A stretch of DNA of 64,000 bases from NCBI GenBank assembly GCA_950097015.1, contig CATNEN010000025.1, positions 186,001-250,000 on the forward strand. Reading direction: 5' to 3'. The translations under genes and the position numbers were made by a program. The notes beneath the pieces were generated by a model, which saw only the letters and a program-made list of their open reading frames with translations, was not told the DNA's origin and ran no database searches. This document shows, piece after piece, positions 11,572-22,855 of this stretch (the stretch's first letter is position 1; the number at the start of each line of letters is the position of its first letter). Source of the stretch: Macrostomum hystrix (lineage: Eukaryota; Platyhelminthes; Macrostomidae).

Positions 11572-12547
11572 GTGGAATCAAAGGTCACTAGAATTGTGGG
11601 ATCAAAGGACACTAGAATTGTGGGATCAAAGGTCACTATAGTTCTGGGGTCAGAGGACACTAGAATTGTGGGATCAAAGGTCACTATAGTTCTGGGGTCA
11701 GAGGACACTAGAATTGTGGGATCAAATGACACTAGAATTGTGGGATCAAAGGACACTAGAATTGTGGGATCAAAGGTCACTAGAATTGTGGGATCAAAGG
11801 ACACTAGAATTGTGGGATCAAAGGTCACTAGAATTGTGGGATCAAAGGTCACTAGAATTGTGGGATCAAAGGACACTAGAATTGTGGGTTAAAAGGACAC
11901 TAGAATTGTGGGATCAAAGGTCACTATAGTTCTGGGGTCAGAGGACACTAGAATTGTGGGATCAAAGGTCACTAGAATTGTGGGATCAAATGACACTAGA
12001 ATTGTGGGATCAAAGGACACTAGAATTGTGGAATCAAAGGACACTAGAATTGTAGGATCAAAGGACACTAGAATTGTGGGATCAAAGGTCACTAGAATTG
12101 TGAGATCAAAGGTCACTAGAATTGTGGAATCAAAGGACACTAGAATTGTAGGATCAAAGGACACTAGAATTGTGGGATCAAAGGTCACTAGAATTGTGGG
12201 AACAAAGGAGACTAGAATTGTAGGATCAAAGGTCACTAGAATTGTGGGATCAAAGATATCTAGAATTGTGGGATCAAAGGTCACTAGAATTGTGGGATCA
12301 AAGGACACTAGAGTTGTAGGATCAAAGGTCACTAGAATTGTTGGATCAAAGGACACTAGAATTGTCGGATCAAAGGTCACTATAGTTCTGGGATCAGAGG
12401 ATACTAGAATTGTAGGATCAAAGGTCACTAGAATTGTTGGATCAAAGGTCACTAGAATTGTGGGATCAAAGGTCACTAGAATTGTGGGATCAAAGGTCAC
12501 TATAGTTCTGGGATCAGAGGACACTAGAATTGTAGGATCAGAGGAGC
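11572..12547. repeat. 24 bp minisatellite (innexin intron)
   Basis: About 40 copies of a 24 bp unit with the core GGATCAAAGG(A/T)CACTAGAATTGT. A variant, CACTATAGTTCTGGGGTCAGAGG, recurs at intervals, so the array has internal higher-order order. The unit is a multiple of three and open in several frames on both strands, giving long ORFs that I do not regard as genes. Confidence 0.93.
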
Positions 12548-13127
12548 CAATAATTTCTAATTAAAAAAAGATTTTTTTCAATGAGAAGAGAAAAATGACT
12601 GGCATTCAGTACTCGTAAATGTAAAAGCAAAGATTAAAAAGATTAACTTTATTTCGAACCTTTTTAACTGAATTCTGCTGACGAAAAGTACTGGAAAATG
12701 CACTCCAAGCACCCTTAATTTATCGCGTGCTTCAACCGAAAAAGCTCATTGTCACATGGTTTGTTTTTGCCTAGAAATGCCTCGAAATTGATATCATTTA
12801 GCCTTGATGACTGCTCAGTGATGCTAGAAACCTGAGTGAATGCGAATGGCTTCAGCTTATTGACGTCATGCAAACACTGTACACTTATTGCTTGATAATG
12901 CTTGCAAGATACAATACAATAGAGATATAAAATAGATAGAAATTATATACCTGCTGCTTTTGACTGTGAAATGGCTTGGAAAAATTCCGATCGTGTAACT
13001 AATTATAATATTAATATGTACTCTTATTATTACAAACTTCACAAAAATGAATACTTCTAGATCGCTTTACATTATTCCCAGTTCAACCATATTACATTCC
13101 CCGTCTCCCCCACATTCTTGCCCGCCT

Positions 13128-13512
13128 ACTCTACAATCTTCCCCATCTACCCTACATTCTTCCCCGTCTCCCCTACATTCTTCCCCATCTCCCCTACATT
13201 CTTCCCCATCTCCCCTACATTCTTCCCCATCTCCCCTACATTCTTCCCCGTCTACCCTGCATTCTTCCCCGTCTACCCTGCATTCTTCCCCATCTCCCCT
13301 ACATTCTTCCCCATCTCCCCTACATTCTTCCCCATCTCCCCTACATTCTTCCCCATCTCCCCTACATTCTTCCCCATCTCCCCTACATTCTTCCCCGTCT
13401 ACCCTGCATTCTTCCCCATCTCCCCTACATTCTTCCCCGTCTACCCTGCATTCTTCCCCATCTCCCCTACATTCTTCCCCGTCTACCCTGCATTCTTCCC
13501 CGTCTACCCTAG
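13128..13512. repeat. 21 bp minisatellite (innexin intron)
   Basis: About 18 copies of a 21 bp pyrimidine-rich unit containing CTACATTCTTCCCC followed by ATCTCCC or GTCTACC. The two versions alternate in blocks. Because it is almost pure pyrimidine on the plus strand, it could mimic a polypyrimidine tract 5' of the true splice acceptor at 14392. Confidence 0.93.
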
Positions 13513-13878
13513 TATTCTACCCCGAGACAGCTAATCCTAGTCCCGAGTGTTGTCAGTCGATCCAGCTAAAAGGCAACTGACAGACGCTAATAACCTAGAA
13601 TTAGTTTTTGTCGCGAGAGAATGACCGAACGAGCATCGAGCAATGTCGCGTGGCGGGGCGTAATTAAAAAAATGTTAAGGTCCGATGCGACTACAGAAGC
13701 ATTATTAAAATTTGACATATAATTTTTTGGTCGGTCTCAGGTGTTTTCAGCATCGGGGCAGTGCTGTGATATAAAATCACCATTAGGGTCATATATAAAA
13801 TCACCATTAGGGTCATCTTTGTTAGGAAAAGTTGAACCGCTTCAATGGAAAGTTTTCAGATTTATTGAGTGAAAGCCT

Positions 13879-14334
13879 ACCTCAAGAACACCTAGGATGA
13901 TATGTCCCGACCTCAAGAACACCTAGAATGATAAGTCCAGACCTCAAGAACACCTTGGATGATAAGTCCCGACCTCAAGAACACCTAGGATGATAAGTCC
14001 CAACCTCAAGAACACCTAGAATGATAAGTCCCGACCTCAAGAACACCTTGGATGATAAGTCCCGACCTCAAGAACACCTTGGATGATAAGTCCGACCTCA
14101 AGAACACCTTGGATGATAAGTCCCGACCTCAAGAACACCTTGGATGATAAGTCCCGACCTCAAGAACACCTTGGATGATAAGTCCCGACCTCACGAACAC
14201 CTAGAATGATAAGTCCCGACCTCAAGAACCCCTTGGATGATAAGTCCCGACCTCAAGAACACCTAGAATGATATGTCCCGACCTCAAGAACACCTAGAAT
14301 GATATGTCCCGACCTCAAGAACACCTAGAATGAC
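13879..14334. repeat. 31 bp minisatellite (innexin intron)
   Basis: About 14 copies of a 31 bp unit containing ACCTCAAGAACACCT and GATGATAAGTCCCG, one of them a base shorter. It stops about 58 bp before the splice acceptor of innexin exon 2. Confidence 0.93.
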
Positions 14335-14392
14335 GATCTCAAGAGTGCCTAAGAAAAACTACCTAATCATCCTAAAAATCGTTTCACCGCAG

Positions 14393-15349
14393 CTGTCAAA
14401 CATCATGGAGGTGGCCTGCGACGTCGAGATGATCAAGGACCCGCTGAGCCGGCAGACCAGCGTGCGCTATGTGGCGAAGCACATCGAGGACTCGCTCGGC
14501 TCGCATCGTGAGTACAGGTCCGGATGCGCGACCAAGTTCAAGCAGTGCATCGCCAAGAACTGCTGCTTTTTCTGGTTTGGCAAGCGCTACGGAAACTTCT
14601 TGGTGTGCCTCTACCTGATCTGCAAGGCCTGCTACATCTGCAACGTCATCGGCCAGTTCTTCCTCATGAACAAGTACCTGGGCACTAACTACACCTTCTA
14701 CGGCCTCGAACTGCTGCGGGACCTGGCCGAGGGCCGGCAGTGGGAGGAGAGTGGCAACTTTCCCCGCATCACCCTCTGCGACTTCTACGTCCGTCGGGTT
14801 GGGGCCAACAATCATCGCCACACTGTGCAGTGCGTCCTGCCCATCAACATGTTCAACGAGAAGATCTACATCTTCCTGTGGTTCTGGATGATTCTAGTGT
14901 CCGTAGTGAGCATCAGCAGCTTCATGTTCTGGATCTACAAGTCCGTGTTCCGCACCAATCGGACGCATTTTGTGCGTAAGTTTCTCAAGTTGCGCACCAT
15001 CTTGGAGCCCGGAGACAAGAAGAAGAGCTTCCAGTTCGTTGACGAATACCTGCGACCGGACGGGGTGTTCATCCTGCGCCTGATTGCGCAGAACTGCGGT
15101 GAGCTGGTCGCCAGCGAGGTCACGGAAGCCCTTTGGCTCATGTACAAAGGCCGCTGCATGCTGTCCATCGGCTTGCCCAACGACCTGAAGGAACCTCTAC
15201 CACCGTCAGCGCCCCAAGTCGGCGAGCGGGGCCCCGGCTCCGGCCGGGGAGCCGCAGCCGCCACCGCCGCGAAGCGCCGCCTGCCGAACACGCATCCGCA
15301 TGCGCAGCCGCTCAACTCCATTGACGACGATCCCGGAGAGTTCGTCTAA
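14393..15349 (+). CDS. innexin, exon 2 (3' part of the gene)
   Basis: Continues exon 1 in phase 0 after the acceptor at 14391-14392 and adds 318 residues, ending in TAA at 15347-15349. It carries the cytoplasmic loop (LSNIMEVACDVEMI onward), membrane segment 3 (about 204-226) and the second extracellular loop with Cys265 and Cys283. Segment 4 (about 294-317) follows NEKIYIFLWFW. The C-tail is rich in Gly, Ala and Pro. The match of NWQSGIQ to LSNIMEVA across the splice is what innexins show at this point. Coding GC content is much higher than in the flanking DNA. A stretch of frame 5' of the acceptor (14330-14392) runs into the 31 bp array and is not coding. Confidence 0.93.
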   Translation: MSNIMEVACDVEMIKDPLSRQTSVRYVAKHIEDSLGSHREYRSGCATKFKQCIAKNCCFFWFGKRYGNFLVCLYLICKACYICNVIGQFFLMNKYLGTNYTFYGLELLRDLAEGRQWEESGNFPRITLCDFYVRRVGANNHRHTVQCVLPINMFNEKIYIFLWFWMILVSVVSISSFMFWIYKSVFRTNRTHFVRKFLKLRTILEPGDKKKSFQFVDEYLRPDGVFILRLIAQNCGELVASEVTEALWLMYKGRCMLSIGLPNDLKEPLPPSAPQVGERGPGSGRGAAAATAAKRRLPNTHPHAQPLNSIDDDPGEFV

Positions 15350-15455
15350 CAGAGCTTCGGCGTCGGAGCAACTCTTTTTTATCTGATCTTAACTGCTCTA
15401 CTGTCAGTATGAAGTAGCGCTTTTTATACATTTCTAGAACTCAAAATTGCGAACG

Positions 15456-15461
15456 AATAAA
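15456..15461 (+). terminator. polyadenylation signal of the second innexin
   Basis: AATAAA about 107 bases after the stop codon, a usual distance for a short 3' UTR. A second AATAAA follows near 15552. Confidence 0.6.
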
Positions 15462-15561
15462 AATGTGTAAAAACGATGAAGCCTAAAGTTAGACGAACCC
15501 AGCTGTGAATCTAAAATATATCATAGACAATATATAGCGCTTTTTATAGTAAATAAAAATT

Positions 15562-16280
15562 GCATGTACTCTTTGCATCCTGCTTTTTCTGTGACCATAT
15601 TTCACAGCTTTTAACAGACTATTCGCCTCTTCATAGTGCTAAGTTGGCAATAATTTTCTTTTGCAACAAATTCTCATTACAATTGGCTTTTTTAGTTCGA
15701 TGTCTACTTGCACTACTCATGTGAGTACTACTCAAGTGCTACGCGTTACGACAGAATTTAGCGTTCCGGAGCTCTTGCCATTAAAATAAGAAATTATGAT
15801 AGCGTCCAGGTAGAAAATTTTGCTTTAAAACTTTCGCGCAGTTAAACGGATAAAACTCTTTTCTGTTTCTCTCACTACAAATTCTCCACTCCATTTGCCC
15901 CTGAATGAAATCAACAAATATAGATTATTGTAATGAAATAGTTTTAATATCTTCTATCTCTCATTCGGTGGCTGCTTTTGGTGAAAAACTATATAATTAA
16001 TTATAAAAATTTTTTACGCATGAGTATTTTGTAGACGACATGGCGAAACGAAATTCGATCATTAAATGTATTAGTCTCATTGTTTTGTATTGTTAAACTG
16101 ATTATGTCTCTAGCTAATGCACGCTGCCAAAGCTCTATTGGAAAGTTCAAGTACTATTTTATTTAATCAGTGCACTGTTTTGCTATTTTCATATTTTCAA
16201 AGTTACAATGTGTGTTGACACCTCTAGTTTCAGTTGTGAGATGTCTGATCAGCGTTCCAGCTGTGACAAAATCGATCGAA
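15562..16280. other. AT-rich intergenic DNA
   Basis: No ORF, repeat or RNA gene that I can support between the innexin 3' end and the 18 bp array. Confidence 0.5.
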
Positions 16281-16520
16281 ATGTTAACCACGAATGGTAC
16301 AGTAACCACGAATGGTACAGTAACCACGAATGGTACAGTAACCACGAATGGTACAGTAACCACGAATGGTACAGTAACCACGAATGGTACAGTAACCACG
16401 AATGGTACAGTAACCACAAATGGTACAGTAACCACGAATGGTACAGTAACCACGAATGGTACAGTAACCACAAATGGTACAGTAACCACGAATGGTACAG
16501 TAACCACGAATGGTACTGCT
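16281..16520. repeat. 18 bp minisatellite
   Basis: Thirteen almost perfect copies of an 18 bp unit, AACCACGAATGGTACAGT; a few copies have CACAAATGG in place of CACGAATGG. Unit length divisible by three gives open frames on both strands that are artefacts. Very low divergence suggests recent expansion and likely length polymorphism. Confidence 0.95.
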
Positions 16521-17274
16521 ACCATTAATGTTGCAGTACCGCAAAAGTAGCACAAATGACTTAATTAAGCACAATAAAAAACGGAATGCTATTAGATAGA
16601 TATAAATTATGCTAGTCACAAAATATTTTCCAATCCTTGACGCCGCATCGCAATAAAGATTTCTTTCTGTTCCTGTGCTTATGTGACAATACTGATGTAG
16701 ATTAGTACGGAAGGCTAATAAAGTTTTCTAATGCACATTCTATTTTAAGCGGCACTGTTAAGCGGACTGTTGTATCGAATTTTTCTCGTCTGTCACATGT
16801 AGGACTAGCAGGCAATCTGCGTATGTATAAGGATTTTAAGGCGCACAAGACTTGCACTGCTTTATTCATACTGTTTACGTCGCCCATCTAAATACAATAT
16901 TCACCTCTCTAATTGAAGCAATGCTGAATAACTTCTATTTAAAGTAAGCGAGTTAATAGATGTTTTTTTGTTTAAAAAATACATTCAGCGAAGTGTAGTT
17001 TTGAGCGCCAGTTTGACGAGCGTAATTAAATTAAAAAAGGATCTTCACAGCCAATCAGAACGAGTTTTGAATCCCTACAGGGCGTCAAAGAAAGAGAAAC
17101 AGCCCAATGTGGACCGATCGTTGCGTGCATGCTTTAATAGCCAATTGTAGCAACTAGGGCTGATTTTAAAGTACGACCTTGTCCTGGATCCCACACAAAT
17201 AAGTTTCTGCTAAACCATTTCTGTGATAAGATTCGACCGCAATAAAAGATTTGCGTACAAAAACACTCGTAAAT
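16521..17274. other. intergenic DNA before the RBR ligase 3' end
   Basis: No gene recognised. The ORFs at 16702-16887 and 16968-17150 have no domains. Confidence 0.5.
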
Positions 17275-18019
17275 TTACTGTTCAACGTCTACCGCTGCAT
17301 CCCTTTCCAAGAAGAGCTTAGCAGCCTCTCGAAGCTGCTTGCAGTGACAGCTCAAATCGCGGTGCAGCTCGGTCAGCCTTGAGCATACTCTCTTTGCCTC
17401 GGTCAGGTTGATTCTTCGACAGAGGGCCCGCCTGCCGCTCTGCACCTCTGCGCCGATTAAATTGAGAATCTGCAAAACGGCCTCACCAGATTTGAGGACC
17501 GCTGAAACTGCTCGAGGATTTTTTGCTGGCGCTCTCCGAATGTGAAGAAAAATGCAGGTGTACTCAACCAGGTAACTCGCCCTACGGGCATCGGCAATGA
17601 GCTCCTCGATGTTTGCATTGGGCCAAGCGGAAGCGGACAGCAAGCGGCGAGTCAGGCGCCTCTGGCACTCGAGTTGGACGAGTTCAGAGTGTCGAGCTAG
17701 TCGAGTCTTCACCGCAGTGCAGTAGAGCCGCGACTGCTTGCTGTTGGGCGCGAGCAGCATGCCGCGAGCGGAGAACTCCTTCTGAAGAATGCAGGGCGAC
17801 GGTTTTTTACTGCATGAGTGGCGATCGCGCTGGTCGGCGACGCGTCCACAGTCCCAGCAGAAATACTTGCCGCAAATGCAGGTTCTATAATCGCAGCCGA
17901 TGCCAATCTCCACCACTGCCAGGCAGGAGGGACACATTTTGCAGAACACCTTAATAGAAGCATCGAGATCACTGGCTCTTAGCTTTGCATGGCCTCTGGC
18001 CTCCAATACCATCTGGTAT
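17275..18019 (-). CDS. Ariadne-type RBR E3 ubiquitin ligase, 3' exon (RING2 and Ariadne domain)
   Basis: Last exon of the gene whose upstream exon is 18110-19704. The acceptor is TTTTTTCATCAG at 18020; the split codon CA/A restores the frame, followed by TACCAGATG. It encodes 248 residues to TAA at 17275. RING2 shows C-P-S-C at about 561-564 of the joined protein and GIGC at 571-574, where the last Cys sits at the catalytic position that receives ubiquitin as a thioester in RBR ligases. TCICGKYFCWDC then completes zinc ligation. Downstream, EYTCIFLHIRR and several helices resemble the autoinhibitory Ariadne domain of HHARI-like proteins. The enzyme would accept ubiquitin from an E2 and pass it to a substrate in the cytosol or nucleus. 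Which Ariadne subfamily is uncertain. Confidence 0.85.
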
Positions 18020-18109
18020 CTGATGAAAAAATAGGAATTAATATACCATTGCGTTTTTTTGGTTGGAAAATGTAAGCTTCTAGCTCAAACAGGCAAAAAT
18101 GTAACTCAC

Positions 18110-19704
18110 TGGTCTGCAGCTGTGCAATCCAAAGGCCAATGTGGTTCCTGACCGCAAAACAGACAGAAGCATGTCCAGCATTTGCATAATGCGCCATTTC
18201 CACTGCCGCTATCTCTAGTAGTTAACAGACGACCACAATAAGACAAAGGACAAAATCGAGAAGCAGGGAACCGACGCTGCCATGAGCGAAAGGCAGCGCC
18301 TGCAAGCACTTGTAGGAGCCGCTGTGGACAGAACCAGAGCAGGACGGCTGCGTCTAGTACTTTTGGACAGCTTGGACACTCGATGAGCGTCTTACCCGCC
18401 TTCAAACACGAGGTCACGTGCCGCACCAGGCAGAGATTGCAGAACCTATGTCCACAGCCTCCTATACTGGTAAATTGCTCAGAGATCTCAGCGGATGCAC
18501 CGGAGCACTTCGGTGAGCAGTAGCAGATGACACATTCTCTGCTTGCAATTTGATCGGAAAAATGCGATGCGCAACTTGAAGCCGCGGACACAGAGAACAT
18601 TGGAAGAGCTCGAAATGCTGCGATTCTTGCATCGGCCTCTTTCCAGACTTCAGTGCGGCACCAGCCGTCAGGAAGTGGACTTCGAACTGATGGGTGCGCC
18701 ATTGGAGCTTCAGCGCTTGTAACTTTCGAGCTTGGACTAATCAAAGCCCGAAGGTAGGCGAACGGATCCGACATGGAAGCTATCGCAGTCGAGGAAGTTC
18801 TCAAACTCGAACCCTCGCTAGCCTCATTGCAAATGAAGCTGTGAAAAACAGCGAGTGTTGTACAGCCCTCATCCTCGTCTGCACTAATAAGCTCGAAAGA
18901 GATAGACTCGACGGGTTGGCCCGCATCCTGCAGCAGCACGGCAAACTTGCATGGCTTCGAGTCGCTTACAGACAGGGCATTGGTGCCATCGAACAGCTGA
19001 AGCAGTCGTTCGAGAGAAGCTACACCAGCTGGCACACGAAGTAGAGGCCTATTGTTCAAAAATTCACTCCCGGTGTCATTGGCCTCCACGAGAGATTCAA
19101 CTTCCAAACTTTGCTGATGTGCGAATGAATCGTTAAAAATACTCTGTTTGGTCAAATTTGCAGAAATTTTGATCTCTTTTTGGTACGCCTCGTGATCTCT
19201 GAAGTACGCACGCAAGACCAAACTTGTTGCGCATGAGACGTTGCTCTGATCCCGAATTACGTCAAACACGGTTAGCAACTTTCTTCGTGCAGGATAATCA
19301 ATGCTCTCTTTGACGTCATTTGCGTCAAAATCATATTCAGCAGATTCATTATCGGGGTCGCAATCGCAATCATGCTCCTGAATAAAAACATGTTGCTTCT
19401 TTCGCTGCCGTCTATGAGCAAGAGGAAGCCGCTTGAGCAGGTTAGCAGAAGGCCTTCTAATACCAAAACTGCTGATTGAGACTTCTTTACCACTGGAGCC
19501 TTGCAGTGACTTGGCTCCGGCGTCCAACAAATCTGCTTGTGCAGACGCAGGATTCGTCCGCACTTGTCTGCTATTAATGCTGTTGACTTTTGCTAGCCTC
19601 AACTCCGTGCTGACGTCAAGTCGGCGGCCTTCAATACTGCCCGATTCATCAGTGAGCTTATCCTTAATGATCCAACGGGACCTTTTCTTGATGGAGTACG
19701 CCAC
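18110..19704 (-). CDS. Ariadne-type RBR E3 ubiquitin ligase, 5' exon (N-terminal region, RING1, IBR)
   Basis: Open frame of 531 codons plus two bases, ending at the donor CCA/GTGAGT (GT at 18109-18108), 90 bp from the next exon. The joined product is about 779 residues, longer than HHARI (about 557). Residues 1-390 are Ser/Asp-rich without a domain I can name. RING1 (about 391-446) starts with CVICYC and holds GGCGHRFCNLC and ECPSC. The IBR (about 464-527) shows FCPLSYC, CKCWTC, FCGQEPHW and a final Cys. The frame opens at a GTG at 19704, not ATG, and a stop lies just upstream, so the true start is in an upstream exon. That exon is not settled: the candidate at 19983-20099 ends in phase 0, which does not fit the acceptors near 19703-19708. 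Confidence 0.85.
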
Positions 19705-19982
19705 TGTGCTGTCGTACCTTCATTAATGTATATATTCGACTATTAAACTTATTAGTCTATTCGAAAATTCTTTACGAATATTTTTGTGCCAACTTACAAA
19801 TAATTAGCCACTCGAGCACATTGTTTTTAGCCAAAGTTGAGATTAGGCTCGGCAAAAAGTTCCCCAATGGTTGGTCGACATTTGGAAGGCTGATGCCGAA
19901 TCTGCAGTTCGCGCTCGACTTGAATGCTTAACAATTCCGGCGTGTTCTTATGACCCAATCTGCGGTGTGTGCTGCCTCTTAC

Positions 19983-20099
19983 CTTCTTGCCCCAGTCGTC
20001 ACTGTGACGATTGTGATTGCTCGTCGGCTTGCTGGCTTCGACCGGCTCCTCGAAGGAACAGTTGGCGCAATGGGCCCAGCGTCGCTTTGACAATCCCAT
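19983..20099 (-). CDS. candidate first exon, possibly of the RBR ligase gene
   Basis: ATG at 20099 opens 39 codons (MGLSKRRWAHCANCSFEEP onward, ending DDWGKK) that stop at a perfect donor AAG/GTAAGAGG at 19982. It holds CANC, a possible half zinc site. It lies 280 bp upstream of the RBR frame on the same strand. The phase does not match the nearest acceptors, so it may need a further small exon or belong to another transcript. Confidence 0.4.
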
Positions 20100-20935
20100 A
20101 GCCAACAATACAAAAGTACTAAAATAATGTGTGCGCTATATACTAGCAATAAACTCTCAAACTGGGAATGCTCTTCTCGGAGGAGGCAGCGAGAAACTGC
20201 TTTTATGCTCATCAACGTTCTTTGAGTGACGCCAGCTATGATCTAAAAATAGAACAAGTACGCAGTGGGACTTCAATGGTCACATAGCGCAATTTTTATT
20301 GTTGGCATTTCCTATTTTAACGGGTCATTGTCAAAACTCTACTAACAGTAGGCAAGGTGTGAAAACTTGATTTGAAGAGGGCTGAATTGAGCAGAATACG
20401 ATTTCATTTTCACTATCTGTACAAACAGATTGGGTTCATCAAATGTCACAACACTAACACACGGAATGCAATCACTCTGGCTTAATAGTAGAAAGACAAC
20501 GCTATTTTCACCTGGGGAAAGACTACGGGTGTATTTCAAATACGCACTGCCTACTTCACGATAGCTCCCGAAACCCACCCATCTGAATCAAAATTTTCTG
20601 TCTTTTACGATGAACTAACTTTCAAAGCCGTCCGACATCAGAGTCGTCGAGATATTCAGCAATTCTTATCAAATACACTAGTGGCAAGGACAACAAAAAG
20701 TGCTCTGCATTTGGCGAATCCAAATTGTCTTAAAAAGTTAACTATATAAACAAAACAATATAAGAAACAATAATAGCCGATTATATGGATACATGATGAA
20801 ATTTTGTGAGCAGAAAAACTTATGCCTATTTTAGTGGTTATGCCACCAGACAACTCGACGAGAATCGTTGAATATCTCGACGATGCCAATGTTTTGTGAT
20901 TCTGGAAGTTGTTTCACAGGATAAAGCGGAAAATA
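20100..20935. other. intergenic DNA with transposon debris
   Basis: Several short minus-strand ORFs, none with a recognisable domain. Lies directly 3' of the non-LTR fragment and may hold more of its decayed tail. Confidence 0.4.
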
Positions 20936-21469
20936 TTAGCCCGTGTTCTGCATTTTCATGGCGATTAGTTTGAATATTTGGGAGATACAGTGTTCCGGGT
21001 TCCGGGTTTGAAACATTTGATAGATTTTTTCACGGCAGAATTCTATCTTGAAATTGTAGTAGAAATCGCTGAGCTGTGCAGAATTCTGCGCCGTTTGTCT
21101 CCAATTTCCTTGGAAATCACATTGAAAGTTTTCCCTGTGAATTTTAACCGACCTTGTCTTTGAGCTCAGAGAACAGTTTCGCAGTACAACACTTGTCCTT
21201 TTTGTTACAATGCCTACTTCGCTGTATTCCGGGTCCCGAATAAGCTTAGATACTCGTATAATGGAGTCTGGGAGATGAGATAGGAATGACCAGAACTGGA
21301 AGCTTCTTTTCTGTATATCATACAATAGAGGCAGTCTACCAAGTTCTGATCGGGCCCCCTTGCTGACAGTATTTTCACTGAGTTGTTGTATTGCTTTGCA
21401 GTTCCTAAAGTCATTTCTCTGGTGAGTTACACTGTAAAAGCTTGTAAATAAAACATGGTAAAAAAACAA
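20936..21469 (-). pseudogene. C-terminal fragment of a non-LTR retrotransposon polyprotein
   Basis: An open frame of 177 codons without an ATG at its start. The run ELGRLPLLYDIQKRSFQFW, followed by a helical stretch and later NWRQTAQNSAQLSDFY, resembles the region after the reverse-transcriptase domain in CR1/RTE-like elements. There, a motif of the form E-x-G-R-x-P-L, a basic residue and F/Y-W is common, followed by a W-x-x-x-I-N-x-S-x-K-L-like segment. No catalytic domain is present. Likely a 5'-truncated, decayed insertion. Confidence 0.5.
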
Positions 21470-21907
21470 GTTTCATTCTCCAGTATAAGAAAGGCGACAG
21501 AGAAAACTGCTGTACCCATTTATGTAGCAGACATTTTAAACTTCACTATATTAAAAGTTATTGGCTGAGAATGGTGAACACGGCATTGGTACAACTAACG
21601 AATGTCACATGAAAGCAGCTATTACACAACACAAACTGAAACTGAAATTTAACAGATTTGTCAAGGCAGTTTAACCAGTAGGTATTAATCAATCCAATGC
21701 ATTAGAACAGTATTAACAAAAGAGTTTAATGAATTGCTATTATAGAAAGTGAACGATGAACAAGGCGACAAATAAAACAGTAAAAGGGCAGCTGACCAGC
21801 CTGTTTGAGGAAATTATAATGCTAACTTTTATAATTTAGAACTTCGAATTAGGTCATCACGGATGTCTATTATTTGCTTTTATTTTGCTGCGTGGGGATG
21901 TTGTTAC
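21470..21907. other. intergenic AT-rich DNA
   Basis: Nothing recognised between the retrotransposon fragment and the 27 bp array. Confidence 0.5.
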
Positions 21908-22690
21908 AGGATCCAATTATCCCTGCAACAGTTGGTAATCCCATAATCCCTGTAACAGTTGGGAATCCCATTATCCCTGCAACAGTTTGGAATCCCATTA
22001 TCCCTGCAGCAGTTGGGAATCTCATTATGGCAGCAACAGTTGGGAATCCCATTATCCCTGCAACAGTTGGGAATCCCATTATCTCTGCAACAGTTGGGAA
22101 TCCCATTATCCCTGCAACAGTTGGGAATCCCATTATCCCTGTAACAGTTAGGAATCCCATTATCCCTGTAACAGTTTGGAATCCCATTATCCCTGCAACA
22201 GTTAGGAATCCCATTATCCCTGCAACAGTTTGGAATCCCATTATCCCTGTAACAGTTGGGAATCCCATTATCCCTGCAACAGTTGGGAATCCCATTATCC
22301 CTGCAACAGTTGGGAATCCCATTATCCCTGCAACAGTTGGGAATCCCATTATCCCTGCAACAGTTGGGAATCCCATTATCCCTGTAACAGTTGGGAATCC
22401 CATTATCCCTGCAACAGTTGGGAATCCCATTATCCCTGTAACAGTTGGGAATCCCATAATCCCTGCAACAGTTGGGAATCCCATTATCCCTGCAACAGTT
22501 GGGAATCCCATTATCCCTGCAACAGTTAGGAATCCCAGTATCCCTGTAACAGTTGGGAATCCCATTATCCCTGCAACAGTTGGGAATCCCATTATCCCTG
22601 CAACAGTTAGGAATCCCAGTATCCCTGTAACAGTTGGGAATCCCATTATCCCTGCAACAGTTGGGAATCCCAATATGGCAGCAGCAATTC
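21908..22690. repeat. 27 bp minisatellite
   Basis: About 29 copies of a 27 bp unit containing GGGAATCCCATTATCCCTG and CAACAGTT, with T-for-C and A-for-G variants (CCTGTAACAG, GTTAGGAATC). GGGAATCCC is a short palindrome within every unit. Unit length divisible by three gives long ORFs on both strands (up to 326 codons) that read as IPATVGNPI-type repeats and are probably not genes. Confidence 0.94.
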
Positions 22691-22855
22691 GGAATACCAT
22701 TATCCCTATAAAACTTGGGAATATTGAATTGCGTTCAGATTGCGAAAATTGCATTACCAGGTAACGAAATCCAGGAAATATACAGCAATACAACAACGTC
22801 TTAAATTTCTCGCATTGTAAAAAAGCAGCATTGAACCAGCAAATAAACACAGGTT

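Larger units (their letters stand above)
11125..14392 (+). other. 3,268 bp innexin intron packed with tandem repeats
   Basis: Borders are GTGAGA at 11125 and TTTCACCGCAG ending at 14392; both flanking exons are in phase 0. Three unrelated arrays (24, 21 and 31 bp units) fill more than half of it. The rest (12550-13120 and 13520-13875) is AT-rich and without genes, apart from two copies of a 23 bp word around 13770-13816. Confidence 0.88.

Noticed and set aside
11448-12564. ORFs of up to 218 codons on both strands (TRIVGSKD repeats)
   Set aside because: They lie within the innexin intron and derive from the 24 bp unit.
17613-17954. Plus-strand ORFs over the RBR ligase exons (also 18694-19044 and 19433-19726)
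   Set aside because: Antisense shadows of the coding exons; no domains and no start context.
21870-22850. 326-codon minus ORF and 296-codon plus ORF (IPATVGNPI repeats)
   Set aside because: Mirror-image frames from a 27 bp repeat; I cannot exclude translation but see no supporting signals.
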